A stretch of DNA of 64,000 bases from Sorex araneus (lineage: Eukaryota > Chordata > Mammalia > Eulipotyphla > Soricidae): assembly GCF_027595985.1 (NCBI RefSeq), contig NC_073302.1:10108966-10172965 (forward strand). Reading direction: 5' to 3'. Shown in pieces: positions 36,143 through 47,028 of this stretch. The translations under genes were made by a program, and so were the position numbers. Position 1 is the stretch's first letter, and every line of letters starts with the position of its first letter. The notes beneath the pieces are model-generated. The model made no database searches and was not told where the DNA came from. It was given only the letters and a program-made list of their open reading frames with translations.

Positions 36143-36730
36143 CTGGGCATTCCGCGACTCCCGCATCCCGGTCCGGCTCCCTCCAATTGGCCTTTTCTCA
36201 GGTAATCAGGCAACTCCCAGACACGCCCCCCTGGTGCCCCCCGTTCCCAAGCAGCCTCCCGGACATTGGACCTTTAGCCACCGCCCCGCCCCGCGTCCCC
36301 TGAGCCCCCGCAAGGAAGAAACAGGGGCGTGGCCTATGTCTCAGGGGGCGTGGTCTAAAAGGGGGCGTGGCCTCCTGCCGGAGGGGTTATTATTTTCTAC
36401 CTTAGCACGTTTGGTGTAGTCTATTTGCTTTGAAACTCGCTTTAGCTCATCTCAATCACATGCAAAATAGCTCATTACCTTACTTCAACTTTAGAAAAAC
36501 TATCAGTGAATAAGAGAATCTTAGCAAAACCTTTGTAAAGAGAACTTAGTCTTAAGTCTTCAGTAAAGCCCCCACATCAATCAGGAAGAAACGCCTGAGT
36601 ATAAGGAAAAACCCTAGAATAGGAGCAAAGCTGCCATCAGCAATAGCACAACCAGAGCCCCTCCTTCCCTCAGAAAGAGGAAGTAGGAATAAACAACTAC
36701 AAAGTTCCTATTCTATACTTCCATAATAAC
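36143..36730 (+). promoter_or_regulatory. L1-C 5' UTR with tandem GC boxes
   Basis: Very CpG-rich for this window. Three copies of GGGGCGTGG lie at about 36324-36332, 36345-36353 and 36362-36370, each followed by C/T. This matches the Sp1/KLF class of sites. The reverse-complement version (CCACGCCCAC) recurs in the L1-D and L1-E 5' UTRs. Position and composition fit the L1 internal promoter; activity inferred. Confidence 0.65.
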
Positions 36731-37682
36731 ATGAAGAAGCAACAAAAATCCCCTCCACAAAAATAGGGAGAATAAAAGATACCAGAAACCTCAAAAGGGG
36801 CTACCCACATCTACGACCTCTCAGATAAATAATTCAGAGACGAAATCTGGAGGAGAGTCGACCTACTCCAAGCAACCATGGAACAGACATCCAATAAATT
36901 AAGAGAGGAGATGAATGAATGACTGGAACCATCTACCAAAAAATGCAGGAAGAAATGAGAGCAGAAATTTCAAACCTACGAACAGAAGTCACACAAATAA
37001 AGGAATCGGTAGATGAATTAAAAATCGCAGTAGATGCCCTCAACAGTAGAATGACTACAGCCGAAGACAGAATCAGCGATCTTGAGGATGAGCTGCAGAA
37101 AGCTTACAGACAACAACAAATAATGGTGTAAGATCTCAAAATGGCTATAGAGCGAATCAGAATCAGTCCTTGGGGATGACTTCAAGAGGAACAACATAAG
37201 AATCATTGGAGTACCAGAAGCACAGGGAAGTAATCTCAATGAGAAAAACACAGTCAAAAACATCATTACTAAGAAATTCCCAGAGCTGGAGAAGGCACGC
37301 ATCCAGATCCAAGGGGTCAAAAGAGTGCCAGCAAAAAGAAACCCAAATAAAAAGAGTCTGAGGCATAACATAGTCAGAATGGCTGATGCTGTGGATAGAG
37401 ACACAATTCTACAAGAAGCAAGGTCAAAAAGGAAATCACATACAAATGAGCACCCCTCAGATTTACAGCAGACCTGTCAGAGGAAACCCTCCGAGCCCGA
37501 AGACAATGGTGGGACATAGTGAAAGAACTCAATGAAATGAACACCTGAACAAAATACTTTATCCGGCTAAACTCTCACTCAAACTCTAAAAAACCATACA
37601 CCATTACTCAGACAAACAACAGCTCAGGAACTTCATAGACTCAAAACCAAACTTGAAAGAAGGTCTAAAGGGGCTACTGTAA
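36731..37682 (+). pseudogene. L1-C ORF1p pseudogene
   Basis: Starts at ATG 36731 (MKKQQKSPPQK), then meets an early TAG about 12 codons in. The coiled coil is readable in 36919-37131 (VDALNSRMTTAEDRISDLED). The RNA-binding core (RNNIRIIGVPEAQGSN) and C-terminal part RHNIVRMADAVDRDTILQEA follow in shifted frames. About 40 bp separates it from ORF2. Confidence 0.82.
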
Positions 37683-37724
37683 GATAAGGAGGAACCCCAT
37701 AAGAACAACTAACCCCACAGAAAA

Positions 37725-40700
37725 ATGACAAAAAACCCCATCACAATAATCTCTCTCAATGTCAATGGCCTAAATAAACCTATCAAGAAACACAGAGTGG
37801 CAAAATGGATCCAGAAATTAAACCCAACATTCTGCTGCCTGCAAGAAACACATCTGAATAAACAGAGTAAAAACAGACTCAAAGTCAAAGGATGGAAAAC
37901 AATCCTGCAAGCAAACAACTCCCTTAAAAAAGCTGGAGTGGCCATCCTGGTATCCGACAACATAGATTTCAGGTTGAAAAAGATTAGAAGGGACAGCGAA
38001 GGCCACTTTTTATTCATCAAGGGATATATACAGCAGGAGAAAATCACAATCTTAAACGTATATGCACCCAATGAACAACCCGCTAAATACTTAAAACAAC
38101 TCCTAACAGACTTCAAAGAGGACATCAGGAACAGCACAATAGTAGTCAGAGACTTCAATACCCCCTTATCACCTCTGGATAGATCAACAAGAACCACAGC
38201 AAGGAAACACTGACTCTAAAAGAAGAAATGGAAGAGAGAGGCCTAATAGACCTATACAGGGCTTTACACCCCCAAAAGAAAGAATACACATTCTTTTCCA
38301 GTGCACACGGAAAATTTTCCAAAATAGATCATGTACTGGGCCCGAGAACATACCTCAATAGAATCAGAAAATAGAAATTGTATCAACCATCTTTTCAGAC
38401 CATGAAGCGCTGAAGTAGAAGCTAACCACACACCGACACAGAGAACCAAATCAAATAACTGGAAATTAAACAACTCAATTTTGAACAATGAGTGGGTCAG
38501 GAAGGAAATCAAAGAAGAAATAAAAAAAAATAGAAACAAATGAAAATGAGGACACAAGCTACCAAAACATATGGGACGCAGCTAAAGCCGTGTTAAGGGG
38601 AAAATTTATAGCTCTCCAAGCATTCCTCAGGAAGGAAGAAAGGGCCCACATAGAGAACTTGATTTCACGGCTCAAGAGCTTAGAAAAGGACCAGAAAAAG
38701 GAACCCAAACCAGAACGAAAGAAATAAATAATAGAAATTAGAGCAGAAATTAATGACATTGAAACCAAAAAAACAATCCGAAAGATCAATGAAACAAAGA
38801 GCTGGTTCTTCGAGAAAATAAATAAGATTGATAAACCGCTAGCAAGACTCACAAAGAAAGAGAGAGAGAGAACCCTAATAAATTGAATCAGAAATGAAAA
38901 GGGGGACATCATAACAGAAACCAGTGAGATTCAAAAGATCATTAGAGAATTCTTTGAGGGTCTATACACCACAAAACAAGAGAACCTAAAAGAAATGGAT
39001 GAATTCCTTGATTCCTACAATCTCCCAAGACTGAACAAAGAAGACTTGGAATACCTAAATAGACCCATTAACGTTAAGGAAATTGAAAGTGTAATAAAAA
39101 ATCTCCCCAAACACAAAAGCCAAGGTCTAGATGGATTCACTGGCGAATTCTTCCAAACATTCAAAGAAGACCTGTTGCCAGTTCTCCTCAAGCTTTTCCA
39201 GGAAATTGAAAAAACAAGAACTCTCCCAAACAGTTTCTATGAAGCACACATCTCCCTAATACCAAACGCAAACAAAGACACCACTAAGAAAGAAAATTAC
39301 AGAGCAATATCCCTGATGAACACCGATGTGAAGATCCTTAACAAAATACTAGTAAATAGGATCCAACTATAAAACGCTACTTCATGAAATAAAAGAGGAC
39401 ATGAGGAAAAGGAAACATATACCTTGCTCATGGATAGGGAGAATCAATATTGTCAAACTGGCAATACTCCCCAAAGCATTATACAGATTCAACGCGATCC
39501 CTAAAAGGATACTCATGACATTCTTCAAGAAACGGATCAAGCAATCCTAAAATTCATATTGAACAATAAACGTCCACGGATAGCTAAAACAATTCTTGGG
39601 TAAAAGACGATGGGAGGCATCACCCTCCCCAACCTCAAACTTTACTACAAAGCGGTAACAATGAAAACAGCATGGTACTGGAACAAAGGCAGAGCCGCAG
39701 ACCAATAGTACAGGGTGGAATATCCCTACAAACAACCTTAAATGTATGACCATCTAATCTTTGATAAGGGAGCAAGAGACGTGACGTGGAACAAGGAAAG
39801 CCTCTTTAACAAATGGTGCTGGCACCACTGGAAAACCACATGAAAAACAATGGGCTTAGACCTCGACCTGACACCATGCACAAAAGTCAGATCAAAATGG
39901 ATTAAAGACCTCATCATCAGACCACAAACCGTAAGGTACATTGAAGACAAGGTCGGCAAAACCCTCCACGATATTGAAGATAAAGGTATCTTCAAAGATG
40001 ACACAGAACTAAGCAATCTAGAAGAAACAGATATGAGACTACATCAAACTAAAAAGCTTCTGCGCCACAAAAGATACAGTGACCAGAATACAAAGACTAT
40101 CTACAGAATGGGAAAGGATATTTACACAATACCCATCAGATAAGGGGTTGATATCAATGGTATACAAAGCACTGGATGAACTCTACAAGAAGAAAACATC
40201 CAACCCCATCAGAAAATGGGGCGAAGGAATGAACAGAAATTTTCCCAAGGAGAAGATACGAATGGCCAAAAGGCACATGAAGACGTGCTCTACATTACTA
40301 ATCATCAGGGAGATGCAGATCAAACAACCATGAGATACCACCTCACACCATAGAGATTAGCACACATCCAAAAGAACAAAAGCAACCGCTGTTGGAGAGG
40401 ATGTGGGGAGAAAGGGACCCTTCTACACTGCTGGTGGGAATGCCGACTGGTTCAGCCCTTTTGGAAAACAATATGGAAGATTCTCATTGAGCTCCCATTT
40501 GACCCAGCAATACCACTGCTGAGAATATATCCCAGAGAAGCAAAAAGTATAGTCGAAATGACATCTGTACTTATATGTTCATCACAGCACTGTTTACAAT
40601 AGTCAGAATCTGGAAAAAAACCCGAGTGCCCTAGAACAGATGACTGGTTGAAGAAACTTTTGTACATCTATACAATGGAATACTATGCAGCTGTTAGAAA

Positions 40701-40820
40701 AAAATGAGGCCATGAATTTTGCATATAAGTGGATCGGCATGAAAAGTATCATGCTAAGTGAAATGAGTCAGAAAGAGAGAGACAGACATAGAAAGATTGC
40801 ACTCATCTGTGGAATATAGA
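37725..40820 (+). pseudogene. L1-C ORF2p pseudogene with RT deletion
   Basis: Open for 162 codons at the endonuclease: SLNVNGLNKP, CCLQETHLN (catalytic glutamate intact) and [14 protein letters not shown] reads VVRDFN. A frameshift follows near 38200. At about 39366 the RT ends at NRIQL and sequence resumes at the post-RT ACTATAAAACG, a deletion of about 0.7 kb with a 4-bp AACT microhomology; FADD and the RT core are gone. The C-terminal domain continues to about 40820. Confidence 0.85.
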
Positions 40821-41283
40821 ATAACAGAGTAGGAGAATAACACCCAAGACTAGTAGAAATAAGTACCAGGAGGCTGACTCCATGGCTTGGAGGCTGGCCT
40901 CACATTCTGGGGAGAGGGTAACTCAGAGAAGGGATCAATAAGTATAATGCGGTCGGAGGCCATGCGGGGAAGGGTGATGTGGGCTGAATGTAAACTAGAG
41001 ACTGAACACAGTGGCCACTCAACACCTTTATTGCAAACCAAAACACCTAATTAGAGAGAGAGAACAAAAGAGAATACCCTGCCACAGTGGCAGAGTGGGG
41101 TGGGGGGAGATGGGATTGGGGAGGGAAGGAGGGATGCTGGGTTTACTGGTGGTGGAGAATGGGCAGTGGTGAAGGGATGGATTCTTGTACTTTGTATGAG
41201 GGAAGCAAGAGCACAAAGATGAGTAAATCTGTAACTGTACCCTCAAGGTGATTCAATAATTAAAAATGAATAAAGGAAAAAAA

Positions 41284-43275
41284 TAAAAAAAGGAAATCCC
41301 ATTTACAGGCTTGAACCAGACAATCAAGTCCCTCGGATTCAGCTTTACTAAGGTGGTAAAGGACCTGTACAAAGAAAACTACAAAACACTACTTCAGGAA
41401 GTTAAAGAGAACATGAGGAATTGGAAAAATGGCATGGCTCATGGATTGGGAGAACTAACTCTGTCAAAATGGCAATATTCCCCAAAGCATTATACAGATT
41501 CAATGTGAGCCTATAAGAATACCCATGACATTCTTCAAAGAAGTGTATCAAAACCTCCTGAAATTCATATGGGACAACGAACCCCCACTAATAGCTAAAG
41601 CAATTCTGTGGTAAAGCAGATGGGTGGCACCACCCCAACCTCAATCTCTACTACAAAGCAGTAATAATTAAAACAGCATGGTACTGAAAGAAACACAGAG
41701 CAGTAGAACAATGGAACAGGGTTGAATATCTTTACACACACCACAAATATATGTTTATCGAATCATTGATTAGGGGAAAATGTGAAGTGGAGAAAGGAGA
41801 GCTTCTCTAACAAATGGTGCAGGCAAAAACTGACAGCTAAGTGCAAACAATGGACTCAGATATCTACATAAAACCATGCACAAAAGTCAGTCAAAATGTA
41901 TTAAATACCTCAACAACAGACTGGAGTCCATAAGGGACATTGAAGACAAGGTTGGCAAAACCCTCCATGACACTGAAGCTAAAAGTATCTTCAAAGATGA
42001 CTAGCCAATGACCACATGGATACAGAGATAAACAAAAGGGACTATCTTAGCTAAGAAGCTTCTGTATCTCTAAAGAAACATTGACCAGAATACAAAGACC
42101 ATCTACAGAGTGGGAAAGGATATTCACCCAATACCTATCTGAGAAATGGATGAATCAAGGATATACAAAGCACAGGTTGAACTCTACAAAAAGAAACATC
42201 CGATTTCATCAAAAAATGGGTCAATGAAATACACAAAAACTTTCTCAAAGAAGAAATACAAGTGGCCAAAAAGCATATGAGAAAATGCTCGACACCACCA
42301 ATCACAGGGAAATGCAGATCATAAAACACTGAGATATCATTTCACACAACACAGACTGGCCCACATCCAAAACAACAAACACAACCGGTGTTGGCATGGA
42401 TGTTGGGAAAAAGTGACTCTCGTTCACTGCTGGTGGAACGCCGACTGGTTCAGCCCTTTTGGAAAACAGTATGTATGTTTCTCAAAAACTTAGAAATGGA
42501 AATCCCATTTAACCCAGCAATACCTCGTTTTGGAATATATCCTGGGGATGAAAAAGGTGTAGAAGAAATTACATCTACACTCAAATGTTTATTGAGGCAC
42601 TATTTACATAAAGCAAGAGTCTGGAAAAAATTTGAGTACCTGAGAACAGATGATTCGCTAAAGAAGCTTTGGTACATCTACACAATGGAATACTATGCAG
42701 CTGTTAGAAATTAGTCATGAAATTTGCGTATAAATGGTTAACATGGTGATACTATACTAAGTGAAACAAGTCAGTAAGTAAGGGACAGACATAGAAGGAC
42801 TGCACTCATTTGTGGAATATAAAATTACAAAAGGGAGAATAACACCCAAGGATAGTAGAGATAAGGACCAGGAGGATTGCTCCACGGCTTGGAAGCCAGC
42901 CTCACATGATGGGGGAAAAAACAGCTGAGATATAGAAGGGACCACCAAGTAAAGGATGCTTGGATGGTCCGCACAGGATGGAAGATGTGTGCTGAAAGTA
43001 GACTAAATACAAAATATGATGCCATTTAATACCTGTATTGCAAACCACAACACCCAAAAGGAGAGAGAGAGAGTAACATGGAGTGCACACTATCATAGAG
43101 GCTCAGCGATGGGGTGGGGACGGTGGGAGGGATACTGGGAACATTGATGGTGGAGATTGGCACTAGTGGAGGGATGGGTACTTGATAATTGTATGCCTGA
43201 AATTTAAGCACTTAAGTTTGTAAGTCTGTAAATGTACCTCAGGTGACTCATTAAAAATAAATAAATGAATAAATA
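41284..43275 (+). mobile_element. Old L1 (L1-B): ORF2 C-terminus and 3' end (unit 2)
   Basis: Resumes L1-B after L1-C; matches 12200-14219. Includes the ORF2 C-terminal pieces (42388-42714: FWKTVCMFLKNLEMEIPFN), a G-rich 3' UTR near 43110 and a shorter AAAT/AATG tail to 43275. Confidence 0.84.
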
Positions 43276-44170
43276 AATCAGAAATCTGTTAACCCCTAGA
43301 AAAACAAGTATTTTCAAATTCTTTATTTTGAAAACTATAAACTAATTCTTCCCTTTTCTCGGTGACACAGTATTCATGCAGAACTTGGAAGTCATGGAAG
43401 TAAATTCTTTTTTATAGGATACCGTTTCAGAGTTTCTGCAAATAGTTCATTTATTTTGTTACAGCCAAAAATATTATATTCAAAGTCTTTGTTCAAGAGA
43501 CAAATTCTGAAAAGTGAAACAACAGAAATTTTCCTATTGCAAAGGAACCAAAAAGGCGCCATTCTAGTGTGTTAATAAGGATGCATTAAAAAGTCATTTC
43601 CTTCCTACTGAGGTAAAGTAAATCCAAGAATGTATAGGAACTGATCAACAATCTTTTCATTTATCAAAGTAAACCTCCGGATTTAAAACATAATAGCGCT
43701 CTGACCCGAAAGTGGATTACCCAGAGCAAAGATCAGACGGTGCTGTGTCAGCACAGGAGCAGAAGATGTCTGGTGTACAAAACTCTGACTCAAGTGCCGC
43801 CACATTTACCTCAGGTCAAGAACTCTTCAAAGCCCATGGCTCTATCTTCTCTTACACATGTTTTTGTGAATTGATTATAATTCATTATAACATTTTTTGT
43901 GAATTAATTTTGTACCTTGCCGCTTGTTGTGTTTTGTTGTTTCTAAGAGTCTTTAAATGGGATCCTTCATTCTTTCTACATTCTATATTATTTCATCTGA
44001 AAAATCAGGATAATTTATTTATTTTAAATTTACAATTTTTAATTTATTTCTGTTGCATAATTGTTGCATTTAGTACTCCCAATTTTGTGGAGTATTGGAC
44101 ATACTATGGACATGAAGTGGAAACAGTGAGCATCTTTGCCTGCTGCTTGGTCTCAGGGGGAGTCTTTTAA
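43276..44170. other. Non-repetitive-looking stretch (unit 2)
   Basis: Paralogue of 14220-15107 continuing without interruption into the 21564 sequence, so it shows the pre-L1-D state: CTCAGGGGGAGTCTTTTAAC at about 44152-44171. An open frame of 152 codons (43712-44170) is not preserved in unit 1 and has no recognisable domain; treated as chance. Confidence 0.68.
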
Positions 44171-44430
44171 CCATTGAACATAATGTTCTCTATGGGAGGA
44201 ACACAAAGAGCATCAAACCATTCATTTAGGGTCTCGAGGAAGAAGTACAAACATCTTGTTGGTGGGCAGCCAGGCGTTCTTTTGACATCTGGTGGAATCA
44301 GTCGGTAAAGTCTCTTGTCTACTGAAATATATATGGCAGAATATATATGTAATATGAACTTGAGGGGAAGATTTAGAGGGACAAGACAGGTTAAAGGAAA
44401 ACTTGCGAAGGATAGTGTGCATGAACTTTT
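44171..44430. repeat. Left ~230-bp direct repeat with RTE fragment (unit 2)
   Basis: Same two-part structure as 21564-21838: an antisense RTE 3' fragment (about 44196-44320), then non-RTE DNA with GGGACAAGACAGGTTAAAGG. Recurs in direct orientation at 50831-51060. Confidence 0.75.
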
Positions 44431-45494
44431 GTGTTTGCATTACACTCATGCTGTGATCGTTTACCTATCCCTCCACCAGTGCCCATTCACCTCCACCAAT
44501 GATCCCAGTATCCCACTCACCATGCCCACCCCATCCCCTATCACCCCACCCTGCCTCTGCGCCAGGGCATTCCCTTTTGTTTTCTCTCCTGTTGTGTGTT
44601 GTAGTTTGCAATAGAGGTGTTGATTAGCCTTCATATTCGGTCTATAGTCTACATTTACTTTGCATCTTCCAACCGAAATGGGTACTCCCAACATCCTCTA
44701 CTTGGTGTTCCCTTCTCTATCTCAGCTGCTTTCCCCCAGCATATGAGGCCAGTTTCTAAGCTTTGGGCAGATCTTCTGGTCCTTATCTCTACAACTCTTG
44801 GGTGTTAGTCTCCCAGTCTGTTATTTAATATTCCACAGATGAGTGCAATCTTTCTATGTCTGTCTCTCTCTTTCTGACTCATTTCACTTAACATGATACT
44901 TTCCAGATTGATCCACTAATATGCACATGTCATGACTTCATCTTTTCTAACAGCTGCATAGTATTCCATTGTGTAGTTGTACCAGAGTTTCTCTAACCAG
45001 TCGTCTGTTTTTTGGGCACTCTGGTTTTTTCCAGACATTGGCTATCGTAAACAGTGCTTCAGTGAACATACAAATGTAGATGTCATTTTTCCTGTACCTT
45101 TTTGCCTCTCTAGGATATATTCCCAGGAGTTGTATTGCTGGGTCAAATGGGAAATCAATTTCTAATTTTTTGAGAAGCGTCCATATAGTTTTCCAAAATG
45201 GCTGAACCAGTTGGTATTCCCATCAGCAGTGAAGGAGAGTCTCTTTCTCCCCACATCCACGCAAACACTGATTGCTTTTGCACTTTTGAATGTGGGCCAG
45301 TCTGTGGTGTGAAATGATATCTCATTGTTGTTTTCATCTGCATCTCCCTGATGATTAGTGACATATTGCATTTTCTCATGTGTCTCTTAGCCATTTGGAT
45401 TTCAACTTTGAGAAAATTTATGTTCATTTCCATGCCCCATTTTTAGATGGGATTTGAGGTTATCTTCTTGTAGAGTTCAACCAGTGCCTTGTAC
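44431..45494 (-). mobile_element. Old L1 (L1-E): 3' UTR and ORF2 C-terminus (unit 2)
   Basis: Antisense, matching 21839-22890. The minus strand retains [20 protein letters not shown] and neighbouring ORF2 C-terminal sequence (45155-45433). Interrupted at ATCCTTGATA (45495-45504), the RTE target site. Confidence 0.82.
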
Positions 45495-45504
45495 ATCCTT
45501 GATA

Positions 45505-47028
45505 ACATGTATCACTTGTAGTCAAGTTGATCTTCGATTTGCTGGGGCCGGTGCCATTAATGTCTCCATTTGTCCCTGTCTCGTGCCAGTGCAGCCCAAT
45601 GATATATGCTTGCTTCAGGAACAGAAAGAGGCTCAAATCGTTCTTTCAGGGATTTGACTAAGAAATCTAACCATCTAGTTGGGCGGCCATAATGTCTTCT
45701 GACGTTCTGTGGAATCCAGTCTGTAACAGCTCTAGTCCAGCGGTCATCTCTCAATCGCATTACATAACCAGCCCATCTGATTTTTGATGCCTTGGCAAAC
45801 GAGACAGCATCCCTGATTTTTCACTGTAGTTGGAGTTCAGAACTCCAGATTCCTTCTCTCACTTGAGTGAAACATGATATTCCCAGCATAGCTCTTTCAA
45901 TTCCTCTTTGGGATACCCTAATAGCATTCTCATCCTGTTTGCACAGGCCCCAGGTCTCTAAGGCACATGTTAGTGCGGGAAGAATGGTGGAATCGAAAAG
46001 ATGTGACTGGAGTTGGAGGTTCTTCGTTCTCTTAACCACTTATTCGACACTCAAGTGCATTCCATGCTGCTCTCTTCCTCCTGAGCAGTTCTGGCACCAA
46101 GTCGCTCCTCATATGGATTTCTCGACCCAGGTACACAATGCTACAGGTTGCTGTGCGGACACACCATAAAACTCTTAATATCTATTTTTCCCGCTCAAAT
46201 TTGGTGTGAACCATGGCTTAAATTTGGTGTGAACCATGGTAACACCTCAAAGGGTGATTGGAGACTGCCCCAAAATGCCTACATCCCTCTTGAAGAGCCT
46301 GGCAAGCTACTGAGAGTATCTTGCCCGCACGGTAGAGCCTAGCAAGCTACCCGTGGAGTATTCGATATGCCATCAACAGTAACAACAAATAGCCTCATTC
46401 ACCTGTCACCGAAAGAGCCCCCAATATGGCACAATTAAGAAAGATGAGCAAAGAAAGTCTGAAAACATTTTAGGGACAAACTAGTCTGCCAAAAAGAAGG
46501 AAAACTAAAATGATTGTCTGTACTTTCAACACACGTAAGCTGGCTTCAGAAGCATCCATTGAGGACCTGATAGTGCAAGCACAGAAGATCAAATACAACA
46601 TCATTGGTCTGACCGAAACGAGGAGACATCAATCACATCACGCCATTTTCGACACTGTAGAATTGTTTCGTGGAAAAAGGGACAACAGAGGCATTGGTGG
46701 TGTTGGTGTCCTTGTCAACACGAATTTGTCCATGAGCATCGATTCACTCGAATGCCTAACAAACCGAATTAGACAATTACGCTTGAATAGATGTGGCTCA
46801 CTGCCCACAGTTTCTATCTTCGTCGTCTACGCACCACCTTCCAAATACGATGAAAAAGAAATGGAGAGGTTCTACCTGGAACTGGAATAGCTCTATAAAG
46901 AAGACCACACCTTCTACAAGATCATTGTTGGTGATTTTAATGCCAATATAGTTCCGAGAAGGTCATCCGAAGAACTCCACAAGGGGACACATGGCCGAGA
47001 ATGGAACGATCAGGGTGTCTGAATTCAT
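45505..47028 (-). mobile_element. Twin-primed RTE LINE with target duplication (unit 2)
   Basis: Bounded by a perfect 10-bp ATCCTTGATA at 45495-45504 and 47029-47038. Left (45505-46170): antisense RTE 3' end to mid-ORF, with minus-strand words DDRWTRAVTDWIPQNV and ERAMLGISCFTQVREGI. Right (about 46190-47028): RTE 5' UTR and endonuclease in plus orientation, including MIVCTFNTRKLASEASIEDL and GVLVNTNLSMSIDSLE, ending at DFNAN. The RTE 5' end sits at the inversion joint and internal sequence at the target, exactly as twin priming predicts. Confidence 0.92.

Larger units (their letters stand above)
36143..41283 (+). mobile_element. L1-C: L1 with complete 5' UTR and internal RT deletion
   Basis: About 5.1 kb inserted into L1-B; unit 1 has the empty site near 12200 (ATGAAAAAAGAAATCCC). 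Imperfect target duplication GAAAAAAGAGAT (36131-36142) / AAAAAAAGGAAAT (41284-41296). GC-rich 5' UTR, ORF1, ORF2 and a 3' UTR with G-runs (41095-41130). ORF2 lacks roughly 0.7 kb of RT. Low divergence outside this deletion. Confidence 0.9.

Noticed and set aside
43712-44170. A 152-codon frame in the non-repetitive stretch
   Set aside because: The unit 1 paralogue (about 14650-15090) is disrupted and no domain is recognisable.
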